Position numbers and translations under genes: made by a program
The notes under the pieces: generated by a model
Databases searched by the model: none
Seen by the model: the letters and a program-made list of their open reading frames with translations, nothing else
Told to the model about the DNA's origin: nothing
Shown: piece after piece, positions 21,251-32,800 of the stretch
Layout: each line of letters begins with the position of its first letter
How positions within the stretch are numbered: the stretch's first letter is position 1
Assembly: GCF_010093535.1 (NCBI RefSeq)
Contig: NW_022985182.1
Span: 1,003,785 to 1,067,784 of the forward strand
Direction of reading: 5' to 3'
Source of the DNA: Lindgomyces ingoldianus
Taxonomy: Eukaryota > Ascomycota > Dothideomycetes > Pleosporales > Lindgomycetaceae
DNA: 64,000 nt

Positions 21251-21991
21251 TCAAACACCTACAATAAACCTCGCTGAAACCTTTGCCTCCAACCTGACAT
21301 CCTCAGGCTGAAACTGCAACTCCTCTCTTCCCTGTGGGTGCGTCCCCTCCATCCTCAACTTCTTCCCATAATGCAACTGCGGCCTCGTGCTCTGAGAATA
21401 ATACGTCTCCTCCTTGACACTTGTCGCGACTACCTTTTTCGCTAGGTCCTCAGCTGGCACTCTTGCAAACACCTCCGCGTAATCCCAACCCCTCTGAATG
21501 GCGTCCTGTGCCGCGAGTTTCCTCGCACTGCCACGGATACCATTGAGTGTGTCATCAGTAAGACACCAATTGATCTTCTGGATCTTAATATTTTCCATTG
21601 CCGAAAACTTCGTCGCCAACGTGTTTAGCACATCAAAATCTGAGAACTTAATATGGAACTCCACACGCGCAGAGTACGTAGTCGGAAACATGTTGCCATC
21701 TTTGTCGGGCCGTTGCTGGTGGTTGGAAGTGTCGAGTGTGCTCATGGAATAGTGCGATATAGCAGCTCCACCCATTGCGTGACCTGCTGTATTGTCTTGG
21801 TAGCAATGGGGGAGGATGGCTTCGCGGAGTACATTCGCGGTGCTAGTTACTGCTGCAGATGCCTCAGCTGGGCTAGGAAGTTGTCGTGATTGCGCTTGGA
21901 GGACTAGGATGGCGCGATCGGCAGCGTGGACTACATAGCCTGAGCCTGTGACGTTGATTTCTAGACCTTCTTTAGGAGCTGCGGAGGCCAT
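21251..21991 (-). CDS. SIMPL-domain (DUF541) protein
   Basis: 246-residue single-exon protein of the SIMPL/DUF541 family (BP26-like fold); the biochemical role is unknown in fungi. It opens with the family pattern INVTGSGYVVHAADRAILVL and alternates strands: FHIKFSDFDVLNTLATKFSAMENIKIQKINWCLTD is the central conserved block, followed by GSARKLAAQDAIQRGWDYAEVF and the C-terminal strand VRLEAKVSARFIVGV. There is no signal peptide, unlike many bacterial members, so it is probably cytosolic. ATG 21991 is the first start, and an A/T-rich leader precedes it. Confidence 0.82.
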   Translation of the reverse strand: MASAAPKEGLEINVTGSGYVVHAADRAILVLQAQSRQLPSPAEASAAVTSTANVLREAILPHCYQDNTAGHAMGGAAISHYSMSTLDTSNHQQRPDKDGNMFPTTYSARVEFHIKFSDFDVLNTLATKFSAMENIKIQKINWCLTDDTLNGIRGSARKLAAQDAIQRGWDYAEVFARVPAEDLAKKVVATSVKEETYYSQSTRPQLHYGKKLRMEGTHPQGREELQFQPEDVRLEAKVSARFIVGV

Positions 21992-22302
21992 TGCGGGATT
22001 TGGAGTTTGGAAGAAGAGTATGAATAAGAGTACGTAATGGAAAGTTTGTGGAAAATGGATTCGATGAAATAGAGGTATGCGATGTTTATATATTGTATTC
22101 GCGGTTGCTTCCTGAACGGCAGCCTAGGGTTTCGGGTGAAGCCTAGCCTAACTGCACGTCGAAGTATTCAGAGGTTGTCCGAGACCTTAAGCGAGGCCCT
22201 TGAAAGGTGCCGGAAAGAACTGGGAAGTGATTCCTTCTTTTCTTAAACATGCTTGATCGTAGGGTTTACCTAGCATCTTGTCCTATACAATTCGCGTCGC
22301 CT
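21992..22302. other. SIMPL gene promoter / rhodopsin-gene 3' flank
   Basis: 311 bp upstream of the SIMPL gene and downstream of the rhodopsin-domain gene (both minus strand). No other feature. Confidence 0.4.
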
Positions 22303-23847
22303 CTATTGTACTTCTTTACAAATCTTTCTCGGGAAGTTTGTACTCCTCTCCTCGAGTTCAATAGCTTCCTCTCTCGCTCCTTTCGACTCGTGTCCCCAAT
22401 GCATAGTTCCTCTTCCTATTTCAAAGGCACCCGATGTAGCGGTTCCGGGTGTCCCAGCCCCTCTTATTAATCCTTGTTCTCCACTTCCTGTGCTCTTATC
22501 GTCGCTCAATTCATACGGACCCTGAACACTACTTAAGTTCTGCGAATGTATCGTGCTGTGACGATGGGGCTGTGTAATGCGGATCTTGAGGGATTTGCTC
22601 TTGTTGGAGCCGGAGGAGTACCCATTAGATGGATCTCCTGTAGTTGGAGACAGACCCAACCCACTTCGAATGAGCTTATAGAAAGAGCTGAAGAGCGGGT
22701 AGTAAGCTGGGAGAGAAGCCACAATACAGGCCGAAGTGATGTCCAGCATATTCCAGATGTAGACGTCGTGGGCCATATCTAGAACGTGTTAGCTAGGTGC
22801 ACCATCCTGGAAAACAAAGTGGAGATATTGAGAGCGGATCGGGAAGTGGTTACTCACAAGTATAATCGGGTCTCTTCTTTCCAAAGATGATGTTCCTGAC
22901 AATTGAACACATCACACAGAGCATGCCGAAGGAAAAGACTACACTAATTCCAACCTTTTTCCGTAGCGGCATCTGTAGAGACCGAAAGATAAACAACGGA
23001 TAGATCAATAAGAGTAAGTCTGTACTAATGTGCATCGCTCTCAGACCTGTTTGGAACTTCGTATTGTCGAGGCACTTGTACTTCGACCGGTCGACTTTAG
23101 CCAACGTAATGAAAGACCATCGTGCCCAGATTGGTATGCACTGAAAAGCAGTTCCAAACAGTGAAATCAATCCACAGGCAAGTATGAGGCAGAATAGAAC
23201 AATAGTGATGTAGCGGAAGATAATAGAGTTTGTGCTTCGAGTGAGCCGACGAATGAAGAAGAGTAGGGAGAGTTTTGAGCAGTAGACGCTGAAGTAGAAG
23301 ATTGTCTGGCCGATGGTAAAGGTCTGCTCGCCACGTTAACACAGGGGATTCAAGATTGTAGCTGTAGATTGGAACTTTCGGATCATGCTCTAATATTGGC
23401 AGACAAACTGAGGGGGGAAAACACTCAACGTACCATATACAATCTTTCAATGTCCTCATACGTGCAAAACCACATATGCTTTCCTAAGCACAGCCCATCC
23501 GCAAATGCGCTTAGGATATGTCCATCATACGCCGCCGCCACCATCGCTGCTGGCACCACGAGTGCGTCGTCCCATCCGAACCCCCACTCAGCCCTTCTTC
23601 GCCAACGGAAACAGAATCTGCCTGCTGTCACTAGGATAGCAAGCGACATGAACGCTGCAGCTGCAGTCTCAGTCCGCCATGCATTAGATTCATTAGCAAG
23701 ATCCGATTTCGGCGGCTGTGGACGATGAGGACCAAAAGGGAGTTTAGGGTTACCGTTGAAATTCGTTCTGTAAGCCACCATGGCCATGCGGATGAGACGG
23801 TCACGATCTGTTAAGGGCTCATTGCCTAGCAGCGCTGACTCCACCAT
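22303..23847 (-). CDS. fungal rhodopsin-domain integral membrane protein
   Basis: Seven-helix-type protein of the fungal 'rhodopsin' domain family (related to Pth11-type receptors but without a CFEM domain). Exons 23847-23434, 23323-22858, 22778-22303 give 451 residues. Helices seen: FMSLAILVTAGRFCF, WGFGWDDALVVPAAMVAAAYDG (the conserved GWDD), FTIGQTIFYFSVYCSKLSLLFFIRR (the K-L-S-L-L-F-F-R block), YITIVLFCLILACGLISLF, then a STDLLLLIYPLFIFRSLQMP block and a final helix. The cytosolic tail (about 120 residues) is Ser/Gly-rich. Introns are GT-AG and in phase. Likely at the plasma membrane; no ligand can be assigned. Confidence 0.85.
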
Positions 23848-25181
23848 GGCCGCAGCTTATCTGATGAGGCTATTTCACGGAAGATAGGTGATCGACAAAG
23901 AAGCCAAATTTAAGATAGACGCTAGATCCCACGAGAATTGTGGTGGTGGCGTGCGGGTATGTATATGCGGTTCAATATGCTACCAGGTGCTCCTTTCGAC
24001 TACCGAGTGGCATGTTCGAGAGAATTTTTCAGTGACCAGCTAATATCTTCTTGCTCGGGAGTGTCCGTGTTGACCCAGGAACAATTTAATCACTGCGATA
24101 TCAATTGCCGACCCTGGTGCAAGATGTTTCAGCGGGCTGCACACGTTCTGTTAGCCGCCTGCGTCCCACCAGCACGAGCAAGCTGGATACTGGCATGAGA
24201 CTCCGACAGTTCAGCTTGCATGTCTCTTGAAGGCTTTCGAGTCCCCACCGCTCGATTCCTAATCCTATGCTCTGTGACGCAAATGCGAAGTAGACGTCGG
24301 GGGCCTGCATGGCCGAAGCAAGGAATCATTCGCACAACAATTTAAGGTCACGTGTGCCCTCTCATGATGGTTCCAAAAATGGGTTTTTGTTCCAGATAGC
24401 TGGGAAGATCAAAAGACCCGGACCATTAGCTCTTCGTGATGTTGCTTGTTTCGACCTGCCGTTCTTTATTGGGTGTTCAAAATCCCAGCTGATGGTTTAG
24501 CCTGATGGCGAACCATGCTAGAAAGTAATTTATACAGAACACAACAGCCCTAGGTCGACTGGGAATTAATGTATCCAACAGAAAAATCTCATGAACCGAT
24601 GTCCCGACGAAGAGTACTGATCAGGTACAAAATTCCCACATCCATGGGCGAAGAAAGAGAATTCAATTCCCCGATGGTGTGTTTGGTACGTATGAGGGAC
24701 GAAAACGTTGGCTGGGTATTTGAGTCTCGCGAGGCTCATTCTAGAGGCCTCGTGTTCATTGCGCGCTGTGGGGATAATCTCTTGTAGTCCAAACCCAAAG
24801 TTGACAAGGTCCTGGTAGCAAAGCTTGCGTAGTCCCTGAGGCCAACACCGTAGCCTGAAGGTCTAGCGATCCTACCCTGGCCTTCACTCCGTCTTTCCCT
24901 TGTCTCTTCAGGTACGTTCTATTGCAAGCGCCTTTCCAATCTCGACGCGAATTCCATTGCTGCTGCACGAACAATATCGACCGCGGGAAATCGGCACTGC
25001 CACGTTTTTGAAATTGAACTCGTAGATAAGTGGCCAAGATACCCTTTGAATGTTCCATTTCTAAGCATCTTCGTCCCCCTCCAATTTCTATTTTCAGACT
25101 GCTCTTGTGCTACATTGTCCTTGCTGAGAGGCGAAATAGGTGGAACGGTACGAAGTTTCTCAACGGTGGTGTTTGTATGCA
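23848..25181. other. 1.3-kb intergenic region between divergent genes
   Basis: Separates the rhodopsin-domain gene (-) and the alpha/beta hydrolase (+). Several short overlapping open frames, none with domains or splice support. No gene called. Confidence 0.4.
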
Positions 25182-26521
25182 ATGTGGCTCACATGGGTGT
25201 TGTGTGGTCTTGCTACTTCAAAAGTTCTAGCAGAGTCGTTAGGGACTTCAGCGGAGGCGATCAAGTGGTTCAAGTCGGTGCTACCAAGGCCGATTCCGCA
25301 GCTGTCAGGGGAGTTCATGGCGTCTAGGAGCTACTTCTACGTTGGGGGCCGATATGAAGATTCGGTGAGCTCAAAGTGTAGCTACTGTGTACAAAGTCAC
25401 TAATCATTTGTCAGCAAGCTGGAAGGGTGATGACCGGGCAGATGTATGTGGAGAAAATAGTCCCACAGTCTGGTAGTTGGGGGCAGCCAGCCAAGCAGCA
25501 GTACCCCATCGTCTTCATGACCGGCGGTTCTCAAACTGCAACGGTATGTGATGTGAAGCGTTCAAGATTTACGGGTGTATGTTGATAGACTCTTGTAGAA
25601 TTGGCTGAACACTCCAGATGGGCGAGCAGGTTGGGCTTCGTACTTCCTCTCCAAAGGGTACATAGTCTACCTCGTAGACCAGCCGCAAAGAGGCCGTTCA
25701 CCTTGGGTTCCTACCGATGGCACAGTCTCGATAACAAACGTAACTTTTGTCCAGAACTTCTTCACCTCCGGCCAGAAAGCGAAGCTGTGGCCTCAAGCGC
25801 ATCTCCACACCCAGGTAAGCACCGTGCTAATACACCTTAGTCTTATTAGCTGACCCATTTGGTGTAGTGGCCTGGGTCTGGTGAGCCTGGTGACTCAAGT
25901 TTTGACGCCTTTTACGCTGGCGAAATTCAGCAACAAACGAATTCGACCAAGGTCGCTGAGAACAATATCAACGCATTCGTGGCTCTTTTGGACCTAATCG
26001 GGGATGCCATACTAATATCCCATTCTCAAGCAGGACCACATGGATGGGGCGTCGGTGACAGGCGGCCTGATAATGTCAAGGCTATCATTGCTCTTGAACC
26101 AGAGGGACCACCATTTGAGAACCAAATTATTGGTGGTGGGCCAGCACGCCCATACGGTCTAACCACACTACCTCTTACATACTCGCCTGCGGTGAAAAAT
26201 CCCGCACTCGATTTCAAGACGGAGCGTGTGAAGGCCAAGAGTAAAGATGTTAGTGATTGTGTTCTGCAAAAAGAGCCCGCCCGGAAACTCGTCAATCTAT
26301 CCAAATTTCCTGTTCTCTTGTACGTGACGGAGGCTAGCTACCATGCATACTATGACCATTGTACCTTGGCGTACATGCAGCAGGCCGGTATGGATGTCGA
26401 TTATCTGAAACTACCGGAGGTTGGTATTATGGGCAACGCTCATTTCAGTTTTATGGAGAAGAACAATATGCAAATTGCCCCTCTATTGGACGCCTGGATC
26501 AGGAAAGTGGTTAGAGAGTAA
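25182..26521 (+). CDS. secreted alpha/beta hydrolase (esterase-like)
   Basis: Predicted extracellular alpha/beta hydrolase. Exons 25182-25364, 25415-25543, 25599-25814, 25868-26521 give 393 residues. MWLTWVLCGLATSKVLA is a signal peptide, which fixes the start. Oxyanion-type strand YPIVFMTGGSQTA is followed by WASYFLSKGYIVYLVDQPQRGRS, the nucleophile elbow ISHSQAGPHGW (Ser in HSQAG, replacing GHSxG) and the C-terminal catalytic His in MGNAHFSFME. The acid is probably in the FPVLLYVTEASYH region. All three introns are 50-55 bp GT-AG, phase 0. The substrate is unknown; an ester is likely. Confidence 0.85.
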
Positions 26522-27988
26522 AACACTATTCTTGGAGTTTGAACATAATTGTACCTTAATGTAGTTATAGATCGACCAGAATTTGACCTCGGCAACATTG
26601 CACAAAGCACGTGGGTTCGGCTTGGGAAATTCAGTTGGGAGTTTGTAAGGACAAAGGCCTTGCTGAAGTGGGCATGAGCATACCTAGTAGTAAGTGCTCT
26701 CGTGAAAGCTTCAATAATTGGCTAGAATTGGGGGCAATTAGAAGGACCCACCAGGCCGATGGTGAAGTGTGATGGAAGAGCCTACGCATCGAGAAGTGCT
26801 TCCAGAGAGAGGGGCAGCCGAAATTGCGCTAAGACATATAGAGCTAGATTGTGTTCCTATCGATAGCGGCCTCAACACTATTCGTATCGGCAAAACTTGC
26901 CGACCCACACAACTCTCACCATTCTGAAGCGGGCGCTGAAACCTCTCTTTTGCGGAGAATATTTAGCTTTGCTTCGGAGCTGGAGTGGCGATTTGCGAGT
27001 TTATCGTGGCCCGATTGAACATTCCTTTCCAAGCGTGTCTCCGCTAAATTCTACGAAGGCACTCTTCCCAAGAAACCAAGCATAATCGTGAAACATGCTG
27101 CGGTAGATGCACCTCGTTGGGAGAGCTCATATTTCTGTGTACTCAAGCTAGCTGCAAAATGTGTTAATTTCTAACTCTTCGTTTCCGGGATTGTGGATAT
27201 GATCGTTGGAAATCGTCCGAACGGCAAGCTAGGTGTAATACTGTGGTACATGGCTTTCAACGCCACGGGAAGTCACGAAGAAGCCGCTCTCTGCGTACTC
27301 AGCTTCGTGGATAGGAGCCAACAAGATATTTCCAAGGCTCACCGAGATTGAGTTCCCGATGAACTCTAAAGGTCTTTTCAGGGTCTAGCCAACAATATCT
27401 GGGAACAACCCTGAAATGCGACGTCACCATGCACATGGAAAACCTCACTGGAGGATCCAGGATCCATCACATGTTTGAATGCAGCCACATCGTATTGTTC
27501 GCTATGTACGGGTAAAAACGAAGTCGGCTCTTGCGTACCGGAAATCGTTTCCAGTTCACTTGTTTCTTAGCATTTTCTGCTGTATACGGTTCTCGTCCTG
27601 CGGACAGGTTTCCCATCATTCATGCTAGCATTAATCCTCCCCAGTCCTAACGGATGCCCCCACCCGTCCCACCCTTGTCCAGCCCACATCGGCCTTCACT
27701 CCATCCTACGGAGGACAAAGGACGAATCTCTATATCGTTATCTCATGGCTACTCCGACATTCGTATAGCAAAGACCGTTCATCGTAGTTGGTACCGAAAG
27801 AACTAATAAAGTATAATGAAGACCGATAAGAGATACCCTGGAGCAAACAAACTTTTGATCCCAGTGCGGACTCAATAACACCACCATATCTGGCCACTGA
27901 TAGATGGTGGGTGTGAAGTGGCAATGGCTGTCAGGATGGCGTTCTAGTCGTGGTAGAAACTTCGAAGTTTAATCGGTTACCAGGACCG
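26522..27988. other. 1.5-kb intergenic region, convergent genes
   Basis: Between the alpha/beta hydrolase (+) and bZIP (-) 3' ends. No recognisable gene, repeat or RNA seen; short open frames lack support. Confidence 0.4.
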
Positions 27989-28933
27989 TTACGTGTCTTC
28001 ATCGAAGCCATCTAGCAGCTCTAGCCCTCCAAGGTCCTGGTTTGAGTCTGCGGTTGTTTGACTGGGCGACGTTTCGAAACCGTGATCAAACTCATCTTCG
28101 GTCTTACAAAATGTACTGAGGGTCGGGCTGTCCGCCTGGTTGTGTTTCCGGGATCCCATCATATTTTCGCCATCAACTCCCAACAGATCGCCGGCACAGC
28201 GTTGCAAATATTGGTCCACAGCCCAGAAGCCGCACCCCGCATGTCGCAATACTTCGTTCTTGAGCTGCAGCACCTCCTCTCGCAGCAGTCCTACGTTCTC
28301 TTTCAAGGCTTTGTTTCTTGTTGAATATTCACGAGCGCGAGCCTCAAGCGAATTGATGTATTCTTTCTTGCGTTGCCGACACTTATGTGCTGCGACGCGA
28401 TTCTTCTCAAGATGGGTTTGGCGGGCAGAGGCGACTTGGAAAGGAAAATCGTCGTGGCTGAAGGCCTCGATCGTCTGCGGTTGCGATTTCGGTCGACCCC
28501 GCTTCCGCTTGGGCTGTTGTGGGTTGTTGGGGTTCGTTGCCCGGCGCCGTCTCGGGGACTGATCGACTCCTTGTACCTCATGTGTCTGCCCACACGGCAG
28601 AGGCTCCTGTTGCCGTGATGGGGGTTGATAATCAGCGAGAGCCTGTATCCGCTGCCGCTGCTCGACTGGAATGGAAGATTCTTGAATAATTGAATCGGGT
28701 CGGGACTCAACCGGCGAAAGCTCTTCAGGCGGGGTGACTAGTCCATAGCGCTCGATGGAAGCTTCAGAGAGCAGAGACGGCGGAATGGTGAATGCAGAAG
28801 GAGGGAGTGAAGACTGATTGGGATTACTGTGAAAAACTGGCCATTTTCCAGATGAGGGATGCGGGTCGTTCAGGGCTATGTAGGCATTGTGCGCCCAGTC
28901 GAAGGTGTTTGAATCTATGTCCATAGCGGCCAT
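27989..28933 (-). CDS. bZIP transcription factor (ATF/CREB-like)
   Basis: Nuclear bZIP regulator, 314 residues, no intron. The basic region HLEKNRVAAHKCRQRKKEYI matches the N-x-x-A-A-x-K-C-R-x-R signature of the fungal ATF/CREB group. It is followed by a leucine-zipper heptad series (LEARAREYSTRNKALKEN, LLREEVLQLKNEVL) and HAGCGFWAVDQYL, a conserved post-zipper block with CGFWAVD. Basic patches PRRRRATNP and PKRKRGRPKSQ are likely nuclear localisation and AT-hook-like signals. The open frame extends 78 residues upstream (start 29167), but that part is Cys/Pro-rich and unconserved, so I use MAAMDIDSN at 28933; a second ATG lies three codons on. Confidence 0.85.
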   Translation of the reverse strand: MAAMDIDSNTFDWAHNAYIALNDPHPSSGKWPVFHSNPNQSSLPPSAFTIPPSLLSEASIERYGLVTPPEELSPVESRPDSIIQESSIPVEQRQRIQALADYQPPSRQQEPLPCGQTHEVQGVDQSPRRRRATNPNNPQQPKRKRGRPKSQPQTIEAFSHDDFPFQVASARQTHLEKNRVAAHKCRQRKKEYINSLEARAREYSTRNKALKENVGLLREEVLQLKNEVLRHAGCGFWAVDQYLQRCAGDLLGVDGENMMGSRKHNQADSPTLSTFCKTEDEFDHGFETSPSQTTADSNQDLGGLELLDGFDEDT

Positions 28934-29188
28934 GTGGTCTGGGTCAAAAAGGAGGCTAGGTGTCGAGATGAAGGGATGGATCTTATGTGTGAAGATAGAC
29001 GACGGAGAAAGAGGACAGCAACAAGAATTTGCCGCAAAGTTGGGCAGCCGTGAAGGGGTTAAGAAGAGGAGAGCTGATGCGTGGAAGGCAGGCAGATTAG
29101 CCGACGCCCATGGACAAAACAAACGGGAATCGCATTTCTCCCATTTCCCATGGCAGATTCCCATCAAGATCGCCGATCCAAGATGCTA

Positions 29189-29196
29189 TTACGTCA
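29189..29196 (-). promoter_or_regulatory. CRE/ATF-type site upstream of the bZIP gene
   Basis: TGACGTAA on the minus strand, an ATF/CREB-type site about 256 bp before the bZIP start, with a TGACG half site at 29209-29213. This fits autoregulation of an ATF-like factor; binding is inference. Confidence 0.45.
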
Positions 29197-29896
29197 CTGC
29201 CAGCGCAGTGACGAGTGAGTGCACTCGAAAAGGATCAAGCCTCGGCTGTGGCTCAGCAAACTTACGAAGAGCGGACAATGACGGACCGCCAAGGCAGTGA
29301 ACGAAGGTAAAATCCTGTTTCTTCACTAGCAGCTTGCGACCATCCTATCTCCTGAATACCTTATTCCCGCCTTGTGTGAGTGTCTCTCCTGCCACGATCG
29401 CCACCATGTAAAGTTGCCCAAGTCCTGATCGGGGCAGGCATGTTCCTATGCTATCAAGCTCTACTTTGCTCCAAGCAGAAAACGTTATGGTGAACAATCT
29501 GCCAGACCTTGCACTACCCTCAATAAAAGATATGTCTTCATTTCTTTCCTATCCCTAATCTCAGTATCTATAATGTTGGTGGTCGAAGTTCATGTCCATC
29601 TATCTGGAGGGCAAAACCCGTGACTTCTCAAGTCTTCCTGTTTCAGTCCAGTCGAGCTTGGGAGAACAATTAAACATGCAATAACCCCCTCATGTTTTTC
29701 TCTCGATGCTTATTTCGCGAAATTTGCCTTAATACAACGATCAGCTTCTGTGAGCGTCAATTTCCTCCTGCGCTCCGTGAAATCACGAGACCACGTGGGC
29801 CGCTATTCGCCCCAACCTAGAAACTCACGATTCCTCAATCGCCAACAATAAAAAAGCCCACTAATTCCATTTTCTTCCACTAGCACGTTTAGAGTC
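29197..29896. other. bZIP upstream region and large-gene 3' flank
   Basis: 700 bp upstream of the bZIP gene, ending at the stop of the 1628-residue protein gene. No gene seen. Confidence 0.35.
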
Positions 29897-32800
29897 TCAA
29901 TCAAACAGCCCGAACCCCGACCAAATATCCATCAAGTCATAGCCTTTCCTTCTAATATCCTCGTTGTCGCTTACCTGCCACGTCTTCACCATTTTCTCCA
30001 CTTGTTCCACAAGGCCCGCATCATCTGGCCTGGACGAATTGTTCAGTAACTCCTCTGCAAGCTCGATCCTCAACTGATCATGTAAAGTCAACCAACTCAA
30101 CCTCGTATTCGAGATATCGCCAAGACAGATCGCAACACGCGGCACGTCATTGCCCATTACGCGTTTCAGTGCCTCCTTGACAAAGCCCAGCTTGTTATGG
30201 TACAACCTGCCAGAGATCCTATCCACGAGTTTCGCAACCTCTTCAGCAAAGACCTTACATCTCTCCTCCTGAGTCACGGATTCTCCAGGTGGAAGAGGAA
30301 GGCCGGGGTATTTTAGTAACCAGAGTCGCATCACATATGTATCCGGAAGGACAGGAGGCTTTCTGTTCGGATCGCTCAGCCACTCTTTCGTTCTCAAGGT
30401 ATTGATATACGCAATTATGGCTTCCACAACGGGTTTTGTATTCTCAACCCAAGTTTTCCTATCCTCGTCGCTAGTTTGATAGACGGAGAATGGTGGGGCT
30501 AGCTGTGTGGTCAGGTAGTGGATTGAGTGATATCGAGGCGCGTCTACAGCCATGATAGCGGTGAACAGTTTTAGGATCCATTCCTGAGCTTTAGCGACTG
30601 TGATGCCCATTTCTTCGGATAGAACAGTAGGCCTGAAGTCCTTTTTTAAAAGACCAATGAGATAGGTTCCAAAACTTGATATGGGGGAATTGTTATAGAA
30701 CAAGCTGAGCCAGAAACTGACATCTTTTCGGGTTCGTAGGGCTGGGTCGTCGTCGAACCTCTTGTTCAGCGCACAAACCACATCTGGCTTGGAAAGGTAG
30801 AAGATGGTGAAATCGAGATACTCTTCGACCAAAGTAGCTGGGAGATGAGTTGTTCCTGTTTGCAAAAGCCGGAGCCAGACCATCGAGGCTCTCGGTGGTA
30901 TGGGGATTTTCAACTCTTCAATACCCTTCTCGCCACCAGCATATTTCTTCAAGAACACGTCAATCCATCGCTTTGTCTGTTGCTTCTGGCGGTCGATTAT
31001 TGGCAAGATAATGCGGTTCGTATAAGCAGTGCGATGAGGGAAGTCTTGGGAGACGTTGGCTAAGAAGTCATATAGCATTGCCAACATGGCAGGAATGTCA
31101 TAGAAATTAACTTCAGGTAGAGTGAGATTTGATGATATGGATTCCCAATCGGATTCGGAGAGAGGATGACGCTCATCAAGTTGGCCTGCGAGCGGGATTG
31201 CGGTCTCAAGGCATTTGAGTACTTTTGCAGGTAAAGTCTAGTCTTGTTAGCAATGTGATCATAGGTTAGAATGAGAGGGCCTTGGAGAAAGTTCAGTCTG
31301 GCGAAGAAATACATTCGAATGTCTTACCTCATCGCCATCTTGCGGTGATCCAGACGTCTTCAGAATACTTAGTAAACTACCTAGAACAGCATTCTGAATG
31401 TCGATATGCGTTGTTTTTTGCGACAAGGTAGTGAGTAAACCCAGAGTAAAGCCCTTGGATATAAAATCCGCCCCATTAAGCAATTGTGCTAAGTACTTGA
31501 TCGTTGTAACCTTAATGTAAGGCTGTGGAAACCCATTTTCGCCTTCCTCATTTGCTGTATCGGACTCCTTGGCCTCTGGGGATCTCTCTTGCGCCATCTT
31601 CTTAGCCTCCACCTGTTCTCGCAATTTCGTAATAACCGCTGCAGCAAAGGCGCTGACGCATTGTTGCGCTTGCGCTGTTGGTAGTCTCCGGAGAAATCCA
31701 GGTTTTAAAAGTGTTCGATGCCAGGAGCTTGCATCAGGTCGCTGAATGATGGCTCGAACGGCGAGATTAGATGCTATATCCGGTCTATCACTCTGCGTGA
31801 GCAGATGGACAAGCGAGAATGCTAGGCGTTCGATATTGTTGTAATCCGGGTCGCCGAGCCTCATCTTGTCTAAAGACGCTATCGTGTTCTCGGTAAGCCT
31901 CGCGAGAAGAGCTACTGGGGCGGATTTGAGGTGGCAACGAAGAGTACTGATCGCATTGTGCATACTAAGATCATCTTTGCGCAGGAACTGTTCATCAAGG
32001 TAGGCAGTGGGGTATCGAATATCGCTTTCGGCTGGAAAAGGGGCAGGCAGAATCCGTGTATCTGACTTGTTAATTGTGTCCAGATAGAGGAGAGCGGAAA
32101 GAATTTGGCCCTCACGAACGGGGGTCTTCCTCTTCGCTTCTTCTACTATTCCCTTAGACCAGATCGCAGCTTGTTCAAAGGTCTTTCCAGGGACTTCGGT
32201 GGGAATGTTATCGGGAAGTGGAAGACCAGGGTACGGATCTGGTGAGAAAAATCCCTCACCGGCGATACTTAGGTCGACGTATGTCATCTCTATTGCTCGC
32301 TCATCAATATCCTCCCGCCTCGGTGGTAAAGGATTCCATTCCACAACCTCGGAGGGTTCATCCACTATAGGGATGGTTGGATAGTCGTCATAATCAGGCC
32401 TCGGAACGTAGTCTTTCGGCCAGAACTCTCTATACTTGTGCTGCATGTTGCATTGCCAATACCGAAGTCCTTCATCATCGCTCATTCGAGGCCTACTCAA
32501 AAAACGAATTGCATGATCCCAAGCCCGTTGTAATCGTCGCTTCTTTTCCTCATGAGGAAGGCACTTGGGAACGAACATTTTCATGGCAAAGTGGTAGTCG
32601 TCTACAAATTGCCCAATAGCGGTCCTGTCATCTTCATCCTCGGGATAAGGTGTGAGTGCCGCAATCGGGTCGAGGAAAATAGCTGCATTTGTGCGTGATG
32701 CAATGTATGGGGCTAATATATCTAGAGAAGCAGTTCGCAGAATGAATGGGCCGATTAAGGTTTGAATAGGCAGTCCACGAGGATAGGGAGCGGGAAGTGT

